64,000 bases of DNA. It comes from Bacteroidaceae bacterium. GTDB lineage: Bacteria > Bacteroidota > Bacteroidia > Bacteroidales > Bacteroidaceae. Below are positions 10,290 through 19,495 of this stretch, piece after piece. The stretch is from assembly GCA_024398635.1 (NCBI GenBank), contig JAKSIV010000004.1:1-64000 (forward strand). Direction: 5' to 3'. Position numbers and translations under genes: made by a program. Under the pieces are notes generated by a model. It saw only the letters and a list, made by a program, of their open reading frames with translations. It was not told where the DNA came from and did no database searches. Every line of letters starts with the position of its first letter. Position 1 is the first letter of the stretch.

Positions 10290-10334
10290 AAAATTCTGTC
10301 ACGAATGTCTTATTGCAATTCGTGACAGAATTTT
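10290..10334 (-). terminator. Perfect 17-bp hairpin terminator after the esterase gene
   Basis: Bases 10290-10306 pair without mismatch with 10318-10334, closing an 11-nt loop. Reading leftward from the esterase gene, the stem runs into T-rich sequence, the layout of a Rho-independent terminator. Confidence 0.8.
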
Positions 10335-10345
10335 AGTGTATCAGA

Positions 10346-11329
<984 letters not shown>

Positions 11330-11335
11330 TTAAAA

Positions 11336-12127
11336 CTACCGTTTTATTTTAAAGAACATGGTCCCCAGGAAATTCAGCAGTTTCTTTCCGAAATAAACCG
11401 GAAGGAATATGAAAAAGAACGTAGCCGTTGACCTGAAGCGCGAGTAACACAACACCTGATGATAGATTTCAATGTTGAACTTTATCAGTGAGAGTTTTTC
11501 TCTTGACACAGATCCCTTGCGAACTCTGTAATGCGCCAAGGGTTCTCTGATGCCATATGCCATACGGCACTTTTTTAGCAGTCTGATATTCAGTCCCCAA
11601 TCCTGACGTTTACGGATCTCGGGAAGCAGTTCAAGACCTGTCACCTTACTGTCATACATCATTGTCAGGAAACCTATTGCATTATCACAGACGATACGCC
11701 AATACGGAATCCTGCGACGGCACCGGACAAGTCCTATGATATTATCATCCTCATCGCATTTATAATAGCTGGAATAGACCACACCGCATCTTGTCTCGCG
11801 CATCAGGGCCACCTGGCGCTCCAGTTTATCCGGCAGCCATGTGTCATCGCTGTCCAGGAAAGCGATATATTGTCCCTGCGCATTCATGATGGATATATTG
11901 CGGGAGACACCGGGTCCGCCGTTTTCACTGAGCCTTGTCAGTTTGATTCTGGGATCCTTGGCGGCAAACTGCTCGACGATAGAGGGGCCATCATCGGTAG
12001 AACAATCGTCCGTAACCAGCATCTCCCAGTCTGAGTATGTCTGAGCCTGTACTGAGCGGATAGCCGCTGCGACATAAGCGCCGGAATTATACAATGACGT
12101 GATGATGGATACCAACCCTTCTTTCAT
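11336..12127 (-). CDS. Family 2 glycosyltransferase
   Basis: 263 aa GT-A enzyme. The N-terminus 'VSIITSLYNSGAYVAAAI', 'VTDDCSTDDG' and the metal-binding 'FLDSDDTW' (DxD) are clear. The C-terminus is basic with a hydrophobic stretch ('ATFFFIFLPVYFGKKLL') that may bind the membrane face. It sits last in the exopolysaccharide block, but 50 nt behind the previous gene and with its own -7 box only 4 nt before the ATG, so it may be separately expressed, perhaps as a leaderless mRNA. Donor and acceptor sugars are unknown. Confidence 0.85.
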   Translation of the reverse strand: MKEGLVSIITSLYNSGAYVAAAIRSVQAQTYSDWEMLVTDDCSTDDGPSIVEQFAAKDPRIKLTRLSENGGPGVSRNISIMNAQGQYIAFLDSDDTWLPDKLERQVALMRETRCGVVYSSYYKCDEDDNIIGLVRCRRRIPYWRIVCDNAIGFLTMMYDSKVTGLELLPEIRKRQDWGLNIRLLKKCRMAYGIREPLAHYRVRKGSVSREKLSLIKFNIEIYHQVLCYSRFRSTATFFFIFLPVYFGKKLLNFLGTMFFKIKR

Positions 12128-12131
12128 GCCT

Positions 12132-12140
12132 GCAAAGATA
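12132..12140 (-). promoter_or_regulatory. -7 box directly before a start codon (possible leaderless transcript)
   Basis: TATCTTTGC on the minus strand (12140 to 12132) is an exact TAnnTTTG match ending 4 nt before the ATG at 12127, leaving no room for a 5' leader. Confidence 0.45.
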
Positions 12141-12177
12141 GCAATCTTTACCGAACAAAATGATAAGAAAGCACTAT

Positions 12178-13110
12178 CTAAAAATAGTCGCCCCTGATAA
12201 CCAGGTTCTGGAAATCCTGTTCGGTCACCGAATCCTTGGCCCTGCTGTCCTTATGGAGCCTTCTCAATAATGACAGGGCACGTCCCAGCGATCCGAACTT
12301 ACGTCTCAGATAGTGCAGTGACAACGGAATATTGAGTATCCTCCACACGAAAGTGAACAATCCGTTGTAATTGAGACGTATATCGATATATCGGTTAAGT
12401 TGGTGCAGATAGTAAGTCCCTACGACATTCTTCCCTTTGTTTGACGAACTGACCTTGTGGTAAATGAGTGATCCGGTCACACAAGCCATAGGGACATGTC
12501 TCTTCTTCATTCTTATGCAGAACTCAAAATCCTCCTCTCCAAAGAAGAACCTCTCCGTGAGCAGTGTTCCGTCAGCCTGGAGTATATCGGGGGTAAAAAA
12601 AAGTGCACAGCCTGTAATGAACGATATCCTGTAAAATGGTTTGCGCAAGGCTTTGCTCTCATGTTCTCCGCAGAACAGATATCTCCTGAAACCGGCAAAA
12701 AGACGTCCGCCGCAGTTCCAGAGATACTCCTTATTGTAATAGAGATTGATTCTGGGCGTAAGAATCCTGTATCCGGGATTCTTTTCACGGAACTCCACCA
12801 GACGGGTAAGGAAATCAGGCGTTACTTCCGTATCATTGTTAAGCAGAAGATAACTGTCAGGATTAAAACCGGCCGCATAGCGTATAGCCAGGTTGTTACC
12901 CTTGGCAAAACCGTAGTTGAATCCGTTCTCAAGCAGTTTTATATCCAAATCAGAATACGATATAAACTCCCTGATACGGGCAACCGAATCATCTGTTGAA
13001 CCGTTGTCGGCAACGATGACAAAGAAGCTGCCATCAGCTCTTGTCAGCGAATCAAGACAGCACAACGTATCGTCTGCCCCGTTCCAGTTCAATATGATTA
13101 TTGCAGTCAT
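12178..13110 (-). CDS. Family 2 glycosyltransferase, rhamnosyltransferase-like
   Basis: 310 aa. 'AIIILNWNGADDTLCCLDSL', 'VADNGSTDDS', 'NYGFAKGNNLAIR' and 'LLLNNDTEV' are the marks of the WcaA/RfbF-like GT2 branch that adds rhamnose or other deoxysugars to surface glycans. The ATG at 13110 overlaps the upstream stop by 4 nt (ATGA), so translation is probably coupled. Probably the last gene of the main exopolysaccharide transcript. The exact sugar is not predictable. Confidence 0.87.
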   Translation of the reverse strand: MTAIIILNWNGADDTLCCLDSLTRADGSFFVIVADNGSTDDSVARIREFISYSDLDIKLLENGFNYGFAKGNNLAIRYAAGFNPDSYLLLNNDTEVTPDFLTRLVEFREKNPGYRILTPRINLYYNKEYLWNCGGRLFAGFRRYLFCGEHESKALRKPFYRISFITGCALFFTPDILQADGTLLTERFFFGEEDFEFCIRMKKRHVPMACVTGSLIYHKVSSSNKGKNVVGTYYLHQLNRYIDIRLNYNGLFTFVWRILNIPLSLHYLRRKFGSLGRALSLLRRLHKDSRAKDSVTEQDFQNLVIRGDYF

Positions 13111-14093
13111 CCCAGTCTAATTAAACGATATCTGCCTGACATGTCAACAAAACTCAGGATAATTCCGTCTTCTCCTGGTATAAAACATGACTTATACGGA
13201 TATTTCATTTTACCGGCCTTGGAATCCGGCCATGTAACCTCATCAGTCACGTTCCAGGTAAGCCCGTTGTCATGGCTCACCGCACGGAAAAGCCTGCATT
13301 CAACGGATCTTCGGCTTTTCTTGAGCAGGAACAGTCCTTTCAGCTCATCGGCCGAGGTGTCAGCGGAGCATGTGCGCACAGCCTGATGCCATACCATATA
13401 TCCTTGCGGCAATCCACTTACAGATACTTCTTTGGAGCTTTCCAGCTTGAAATCACGGCCCAATACGGAACGTGTCAGGCGTCCTTTGCCACTGGTCCAG
13501 TCTGCATGGAACATTATGATTGAACCGTCATAAACGAATGCCGGACTCAGCAGATCGTCAGTACCGGAGCAGAAACACTCAGGCCTTTCCCATTTGTCAT
13601 TGACTCTGTCATACCTTGAATACAGCAGATGACTGACTTCTCTACGCTCCGTGCTGCGATATATGCAATATAACTCAGATCCCGTAGTCAGAAATACCGG
13701 ATCAGACAGGTGTGTTCCCTGCTTATGACGTTCCTGGAATGAGATGGGACAGGTATGCGGCACGAATTCATATGCCGACGTACATCTATAGATGCAGGGA
13801 TTCTCATATTCTTCCATTCCATACGGGTACGGAGTGGCTACGAACCATCTTTCGGCCCCAAAACATATCATATCAGGATGTACCAACTGTCCTGAACCGT
13901 CATATGTATCTATTATCAGGTCCCCTATCCCTTCTCTTGCATAATCTGCCCTATTCTTACCGCATATCCTGCGGGCACGCTCCAACGGTACATCGCTGTT
14001 CAGATAATGGAATGTCCTGTACAGGAAAAGCCTGGGATTCCTGATTGAAGCGATGTATCGCAACAGATTGGAGAAACGTGACCTGATACTCAT
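13107..14093 (-). CDS. Cytoplasmic beta-propeller (glycosidase-like) protein of the exopolysaccharide locus
   Basis: 328 aa from the ATG at 14093, chosen because it gives the ATGA overlap seen between its neighbours. A longer TTG-started form (14150) would read into the GT4 gene. There is no signal peptide. Repeated blade-like segments ('LVHPDMICFGAERWFVATPY', 'LSDPVFL', 'LLSPAFVYDGS') recall five-bladed GH43/GH117-clan propellers, and an Asp-box SHDNGLTW sits at 273-280. I cannot identify a catalytic triad with certainty. Similar proteins occur in Bacteroidota polysaccharide loci, where they may act as glycan transferases or quality-control binding proteins; function unknown. Confidence 0.6.
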   Translation of the reverse strand: MSIRSRFSNLLRYIASIRNPRLFLYRTFHYLNSDVPLERARRICGKNRADYAREGIGDLIIDTYDGSGQLVHPDMICFGAERWFVATPYPYGMEEYENPCIYRCTSAYEFVPHTCPISFQERHKQGTHLSDPVFLTTGSELYCIYRSTERREVSHLLYSRYDRVNDKWERPECFCSGTDDLLSPAFVYDGSIIMFHADWTSGKGRLTRSVLGRDFKLESSKEVSVSGLPQGYMVWHQAVRTCSADTSADELKGLFLLKKSRRSVECRLFRAVSHDNGLTWNVTDEVTWPDSKAGKMKYPYKSCFIPGEDGIILSFVDMSGRYRLIRLG

Positions 14094-15169
14094 TTCAGAA
14101 CAGATACTTTTTTGAACAGATTCTCCATTGTGGTAACATTCTGTTCCCAATCATAATTTTCAAGGACCCTCTTTCGGCCGGCAGCCCCCATCCTCTCACG
14201 TAAATCCTTATCGGAAAGTAACTTGAGCAGAGCCTGAGCCATTGTTTCAGGATCACGGTCCTTAAGGACATATCCGGTTTCGGCATCCGCGACTACCTCC
14301 CTGAAACCTACCGTATCGGTCGCCACTACGGGAATGCCGCACGCCATTGCCTCTACCAATGCTACTCCGAAACTCTCCTTGACAGAGCAGTTCACAAAGA
14401 CATCCATCTTTTGAAGCACCTCAGGCAGGCTATCATTGGCAATGACGCCATGGAAAGTGACAGAATCAGATATACCCAGTTCTGCAGCCAGCGCCTCCAG
14501 TTCATCCTTTAAGGGACCATTGCCATATATATCAAGGACAGGTTTTACCTCACTCCTCTCATATACAATTGCAAAAGCGCGCAACAGCAGAGGTATATCA
14601 TAGATCTTTTCCAGGTATTTGACAATACCTATTACCGGACGCTCATTGGTAACATGCCTGTCGGCAGGACAGAAACGGGCCACATCGACGCCGAACGGAG
14701 TTACGGTAATCGGGAATGAGTCATCACCCAACACCTTTCTTGCCTCTGTAGCCATAGCCACGCTGGTGGATGCCACCGCTGTGGCATAACGAAGATTCCG
14801 GCAAAGGATGTTCCTGTTGATACGTCCTCTATACGGATAGACAAAGATATCAGACCCGTAACATGAGAGAACCATTGGCTTGAGACGTGCAAGACGTGCA
14901 AGCGTTCCGTAACCGGAGGCAAAATGAACGTTCACGACATCGGGCTTGAACTCCCTAAATATCCTTCTTAACTCAAAGACATTCAGGAAATAACCTCTTT
15001 TTCCGCCGAATCGCATATAGCGCTCCTTAAGCTCCTTTGACTTGGCTGTTCTGATGTCACCTCTCCTACAGTCGCTAACGAGCATGACCTCATGCCCTCT
15101 TTCAATCATCGCATTGGTCCAACGGACCATGTGATTGCTCAAGCTGTTACCGACGTACAGGATTCTCAT
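14090..15169 (-). CDS. Family 4 glycosyltransferase
   Basis: 359 aa GT-B enzyme. The C-terminal donor domain has 'TPFGVDVARFCP', 'KYLEKIYDIPLLLRAF' and the E-x7-E region 'EAMACGIPVVATDTVGFREVV'. The N-terminal acceptor domain starts 'MRILYVGNSLSNHMVRW'. Typical retaining transferase of capsule or EPS assembly, working in the cytosol on the lipid-linked repeat unit. It follows the licD gene by 9 nt and overlaps the next gene by ATGA. Sugar specificity unknown. Confidence 0.9.
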   Translation of the reverse strand: MRILYVGNSLSNHMVRWTNAMIERGHEVMLVSDCRRGDIRTAKSKELKERYMRFGGKRGYFLNVFELRRIFREFKPDVVNVHFASGYGTLARLARLKPMVLSCYGSDIFVYPYRGRINRNILCRNLRYATAVASTSVAMATEARKVLGDDSFPITVTPFGVDVARFCPADRHVTNERPVIGIVKYLEKIYDIPLLLRAFAIVYERSEVKPVLDIYGNGPLKDELEALAAELGISDSVTFHGVIANDSLPEVLQKMDVFVNCSVKESFGVALVEAMACGIPVVATDTVGFREVVADAETGYVLKDRDPETMAQALLKLLSDKDLRERMGAAGRKRVLENYDWEQNVTTMENLFKKVSVLK

Positions 15170-15178
15170 GACCGGTCT

Positions 15179-15916
15179 TTATCTTCTTGGAGTCATGTAA
15201 TCTCCGTAAGTGAGAGTCAGATATTCATCCCAACCTATGGGGATCCTGAACATCTCTCCGTTGAATACATGATCTACAGTTTCACTGAAAATACGCTTGT
15301 GGTAACATCTCCTGTATGTAGGAGCCCCCACGATACTGGTAAGATAATCAGCCTTGTCAAAGTCGTACTTTGACTCTATTGACGCAAAGATCCTGCTTAT
15401 GAGCCTGTCCGGAATAAACAGGTCAACAAACTTTACAAACAGCAGAAAGGGTTTGTTTTTGGGAGCGCTGTCCCTCAACTTGTTGTATTTTGCCCTGAAC
15501 AGATGATCCGCAAAATGAGCTCTTCTGCGGAATCCGGTTTGCTGTCTCATATCAGAGGGAGCGCCAAAAAGAGTGTAAATATCAAGCTGTATGTTATACT
15601 TCTGTGACAGTGTGTAACATATCTTGTCATGCGACTTGGTATAGTTACGGTCCTGGTAGCATTTCATGAGGACAAGTCCTTCCGGATGACGTTTCTCAAA
15701 CGCCCTGCGGAATTTTTCCCTGTCAGGGAGCATCATATAGACATCTATGTCATCATCCCATGATATGAATCCATTCTCTCTGACAGCGCCTAACATCGTT
15801 CCGAAAGCCAGTGAGTACCAAAGATTCTCGGCATCACATATCTCCTTGAAGGTGCACATGATTCCGAACAGGATATCCTGTACCTCCTTGGTTTCCTCCG
15901 GACTCAGTTTCCTCAT
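15179..15916 (-). CDS. LicD-family phosphotransferase
   Basis: 245 aa from the ATG at 15916, which overlaps the flippase stop as ATGA; an upstream in-frame start at 15955 is possible but breaks the pattern. The LicD signature is 'GTMLGAVRENGFISWDDDID' with the acidic cluster at 54-58. LicD enzymes transfer phosphocholine or other phospho-alcohols, or ribitol phosphate, onto glycans. The exopolysaccharide may therefore carry a phospho-substituent, which is inference. No choline kinase or cytidylyltransferase gene is next to it. Confidence 0.85.
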   Translation of the reverse strand: MRKLSPEETKEVQDILFGIMCTFKEICDAENLWYSLAFGTMLGAVRENGFISWDDDIDVYMMLPDREKFRRAFEKRHPEGLVLMKCYQDRNYTKSHDKICYTLSQKYNIQLDIYTLFGAPSDMRQQTGFRRRAHFADHLFRAKYNKLRDSAPKNKPFLLFVKFVDLFIPDRLISRIFASIESKYDFDKADYLTSIVGAPTYRRCYHKRIFSETVDHVFNGEMFRIPIGWDEYLTLTYGDYMTPRR

Positions 15917-17190
15917 TTCTTCCTTCTTATAATGGTAATCAGGCTGGACAGACACAGAATCGTAAGCAACATCTCTGAAAGAGACATCGACATTGCCGCT
16001 GCAAAAGCCTGATAGTGTCTTGCAAATATAATGATAAACGTGACGCTGAACAACCCGACAATCACCACAGACCTGAAGAACTGCTTCTGTCTGTTAAGGT
16101 TTATCAACCCGACAATTCCAATCAGATAGTTGATCTCGCCAAAGAATATTACAAGAGTCATTATCCTGATAAGAGGGACACAGTCACGAAAATCCTTGCC
16201 GCCGCACAGGATATCCGAAATCAGGGGCGCAAAAATGAACACTCCCACTGACATAACTGCAACCACTGCAGTAAACGGAACCGCAATCTTTTTCAGTGTC
16301 TTGACATTATCAGTCTCGGAAGCGGACTTGAACCTAAGGCTAAGATGCGGGAAAAGTGCCTGTGCCGCCGGCGAAACCAATGATTGGAATCCTTTGACAA
16401 CCTTTTCGGCTGCAGAATATATTCCCACAATGTCATTTGATGTAAACTGCTTAAGGATTATCACGTTTGCATTGCGATACAGGTACATGCCCAATGTAGA
16501 GCCGAACACGGCACCTCCCTCCTTAAGCTGATATTTGATATCGGCAAACCTGGCAAATCCCAACTTAATGCCGAACTGACGCCTGGCAAGAAACATGCTC
16601 AGGATGCCGGCAAGTATGTAACCGGCCGAATTAAGGGCTATCAGAAGATAGTAGTCCTCACTTTTCCGGATAACGATGAACACCAACAGAGTGAAAAGGA
16701 TCTTGGAGGTTGCATTTACGATCGTACAGTATTTCATCTGTTCCATACCCTGAAACAGCCATACAGGAGTAAAGACATCGCCAAAAATCATACCGATTCC
16801 GAACAGGAACATCAGCGGAGCCATCTCATCCCTGAACACAAACCGTTGAGCCATAAAAATGAGCAGGGACAAAGCCACTCCTATCATGAACTTGGATGCA
16901 ATCACCGCATTGAAGATGACGTTTACATCGTGCCTGTCATCACGACACTGCGATATCTGTTTGGTTGCGGTATAATTGAATCCGTATGTGGCAAACATGA
17001 TCACATAGCCTACAACCGTATATACGTAACTGTAGATACCATAATTGGCTTTACCCACGGTACGCATCAGGTAAGGCAACGTTATCATTGGCAACAGCAC
17101 ATTCAGCACATTGAGGATAGACAGATAGACAAAATTACCTGCCACCTTCTCATATCCGCTGTTCCTGATTCCCGGAATCCTCATTCTCAT
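15913..17190 (-). CDS. Polysaccharide flippase (Wzx, MOP superfamily)
   Basis: 425 aa with 12 or so predicted membrane segments. The N-terminus 'NFVYLSILNVLNVLLPMITLPYLMRTVGKANYGIYSY' (PF01943 type) is diagnostic, and 'VWLFQGMEQMKY' is also family-typical. It would flip the undecaprenyl-linked repeat unit to the periplasm for the Wzy-like protein encoded just upstream. ATG at 17190 overlaps the polymerase stop by 4 nt. Confidence 0.9.
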   Translation of the reverse strand: MRMRIPGIRNSGYEKVAGNFVYLSILNVLNVLLPMITLPYLMRTVGKANYGIYSYVYTVVGYVIMFATYGFNYTATKQISQCRDDRHDVNVIFNAVIASKFMIGVALSLLIFMAQRFVFRDEMAPLMFLFGIGMIFGDVFTPVWLFQGMEQMKYCTIVNATSKILFTLLVFIVIRKSEDYYLLIALNSAGYILAGILSMFLARRQFGIKLGFARFADIKYQLKEGGAVFGSTLGMYLYRNANVIILKQFTSNDIVGIYSAAEKVVKGFQSLVSPAAQALFPHLSLRFKSASETDNVKTLKKIAVPFTAVVAVMSVGVFIFAPLISDILCGGKDFRDCVPLIRIMTLVIFFGEINYLIGIVGLINLNRQKQFFRSVVIVGLFSVTFIIIFARHYQAFAAAMSMSLSEMLLTILCLSSLITIIRRKK

Positions 17191-18422
17191 ATCGTCATCA
17201 CTTCTGTTTCCAAGTCCTTTTTATGAATCAGCCTGTCGGCCAGCCATAGTGCCAGAATCCATCCGGGCACCTCTATCGTAGCCAATTGACTGAAAAAATT
17301 GTCAAACCATCCCATAAACAGCAGTGAGCAGAAATAGGACAGTATAAGATTGGCATACAAGCCGTTATGTCTTATTGAAAGTACCTGCACCAGATTTATG
17401 ACACAGCTTATCACAAAAACGGTCAGTACAAATGAAACATAGTTGGAATTTATGAATATGGTTCCGAACATCGTTCTCACATTCGTCAGGTTGAATCCGG
17501 TATTGTAGTACAAGGGATTGATGGTAGACAAGTAGTCATGGTCTCCTGTCAACGCCTTAAAGATATTGACGAACTGGGCGATATTCAGTTCAAAATCACC
17601 ACGATCGGGAAAACCGTTCAACATATCGGTACTGAATCCCAGAATTCCACTTGTAAGATAATGAATTACATGGCGGAATATGAAACCTACCACCTGGCCG
17701 TTGAGTGCCACGTTGTCTCCCACAACCAGAGCCAGAAGGTAAACCGCTATGAATACGCCCACTACGCCGAGTACCGTAAACAGGACAAAGCGGAATGTAA
17801 GTTTGCTTTTACCCACCGAAAGGCGCATGATCATACCGGCAACTACAGGTACAAATATCCATCCCTTCACATTGTGTATGACAAGTAAAACCAGCTGCAT
17901 CAGGATAATAATCCAGAGATAGCGGTGCTTACGGTCCACAAAGAAGATTGTAACCGTCAGCATGATCGAATTCAGTCTGCTGATATGAGACCATACTCCC
18001 TTGCCGTCAAATGACTCCGTGAATTCCTCCGTACCGATGGAAAACGGACTGCTGCCGAATGCCTGTTTGAACCTGAAAAGCAATCCGAGACATACCAATA
18101 CCGATATCCACAACAGTAGCGGCGGCATCTCGGGGCATTCCATGACAGAATAATAGGGCTTGCCGTTCTTCTGCAGGGAATAACCCAGATACTGGCTCGG
18201 AATGGCAAAGACAAGCAATGCCACGCTCCAAACCAGGATGCTTGGATAGCACATCTTATCAAAGCCGAAATGGCCCGATATCATTATGGTTATAAGCAGG
18301 ACAATTAGATAAGGCAGCATTAAAACACTTAAAGGCGTGTAAATAGTATTCCACGCCTTTTTCTCCAGGTAGAGCAATACTCCCACCTCAATCAGAAATG
18401 AAATGAGAATAATTGCATTCAT
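17187..18422 (-). CDS. O-antigen/exopolysaccharide polymerase-like membrane protein (Wzy)
   Basis: 411 aa, very hydrophobic, about 10-12 membrane segments with a larger periplasmic loop around 'GFSTDMLNGFPDRGDFELN'. Wzy proteins have little sequence identity, so the call leans on topology and position between wzz and wzx. The ATG at 18422 follows the wzz stop by 2 nt. A TTG at 18428 would overlap that stop as TTGA and cannot be excluded. Confidence 0.7.
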   Translation of the reverse strand: MNAIILISFLIEVGVLLYLEKKAWNTIYTPLSVLMLPYLIVLLITIMISGHFGFDKMCYPSILVWSVALLVFAIPSQYLGYSLQKNGKPYYSVMECPEMPPLLLWISVLVCLGLLFRFKQAFGSSPFSIGTEEFTESFDGKGVWSHISRLNSIMLTVTIFFVDRKHRYLWIIILMQLVLLVIHNVKGWIFVPVVAGMIMRLSVGKSKLTFRFVLFTVLGVVGVFIAVYLLALVVGDNVALNGQVVGFIFRHVIHYLTSGILGFSTDMLNGFPDRGDFELNIAQFVNIFKALTGDHDYLSTINPLYYNTGFNLTNVRTMFGTIFINSNYVSFVLTVFVISCVINLVQVLSIRHNGLYANLILSYFCSLLFMGWFDNFFSQLATIEVPGWILALWLADRLIHKKDLETEVMTI

Positions 18423-18424
18423 GG

Positions 18425-19495
18425 TCAATCTTCAAGAATGCGGTCCTTTACAAGCAACCACGCGATAGTTCCAAAGAAAGATAAGAAGACAAACAGAAGT
18501 CCTATCATCATTTTCTTGGGGGACGCTGCCTTATAAGGTATAGTGGACGGCTGAAGCAGTACTACGACAGGAGTCTTTTCCAGCAGTTTGGTCCTGCACA
18601 TGTCATACTGCTGAGCAAACTGGTTATACAGATTAAATGCCAGATCCTTCTCTTCGTGCAGGCGGTCCTGTTCAACCAGATACTGCAGTTTGGTCATACC
18701 CATGTGCTGGTCACTGTATTCCGCATATGCGCGCTGTGCGGCATAATAGTTTTCACGAGCCTCATCACACATACGCTTGGTGTTCTCCAGGTCCTTACGC
18801 GCCTTTGCCGTACGGTAATTCGTAACGTATTCCTGCAGGTTCTCGGTTACAGCATCGGCTATCATTGATGCTATTCCCGCATCCTGCATAAGGACATCGA
18901 CATAAATCACGCTCGTAAGCTTATCCAACTCCACTGATATGCGTTCATTAAGCTCCTTGAGCAGTTTCTGCTGCTGACGGTTCAGACGTTTGGGGTCCAG
19001 AGTCGCACCATCCTCAAGCAACTCTTTCTTGTCGCGTTTGATAAGTTTGAAGGGAGCCGAAAGCACTTTACTCCACCAAGGTTCACGCTGATATTCAGTA
19101 AGATAGTTGAATACGTTGGTCGAGATGGAATCTTTCTTGTATTTTCCTTCCACATGCAATGCGGCAAGTTCGCATAAGAATGGCGTTGTAGCTACAATCT
19201 GAGGATATAACTGCGGATAGATTGCCTCTTCCTCGGTTTCCATATTGATTCCGGCCATTGAAGCAAGAGCGCCCAATCCACCGGCTATTCCGTTTGCGGT
19301 ATTGGTTATCTCCGGAGCGATTATAACCTCTGACTTATACTCCTTAGGTATGCTGAAGGCTACGATTATGGATAGCACTCCGCCGTAGAAGCAGTTCAGT
19401 ATAATACGTTTACGCTTTTCCCAGATCAATTTGACAATGGCCACAAGATCTGCAGCCTTGCCGTGAGAACCGTTTTCTTTTTCCATAGTCGTCAT
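18425..19495 (-). CDS. Chain-length determinant/polysaccharide co-polymerase (Wzz family)
   Basis: 356 aa from the ATG at 19495, which overlaps the stop of the export gene as ATGA; a second ATG three codons on is also possible. Topology is that of Wzz: N-terminal membrane segment 'IILNCFYGGVLSIIVAF', a long periplasmic alpha-helical region rich in heptads, and a C-terminal membrane segment 'MMIGLLFVFLSFFGTIAWLL'. There is no cytosolic tyrosine-kinase domain. Sets polymer length together with Wzy and the SLBB exporter. Confidence 0.87.
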   Translation of the reverse strand: MTTMEKENGSHGKAADLVAIVKLIWEKRKRIILNCFYGGVLSIIVAFSIPKEYKSEVIIAPEITNTANGIAGGLGALASMAGINMETEEEAIYPQLYPQIVATTPFLCELAALHVEGKYKKDSISTNVFNYLTEYQREPWWSKVLSAPFKLIKRDKKELLEDGATLDPKRLNRQQQKLLKELNERISVELDKLTSVIYVDVLMQDAGIASMIADAVTENLQEYVTNYRTAKARKDLENTKRMCDEARENYYAAQRAYAEYSDQHMGMTKLQYLVEQDRLHEEKDLAFNLYNQFAQQYDMCRTKLLEKTPVVVLLQPSTIPYKAASPKKMMIGLLFVFLSFFGTIAWLLVKDRILED

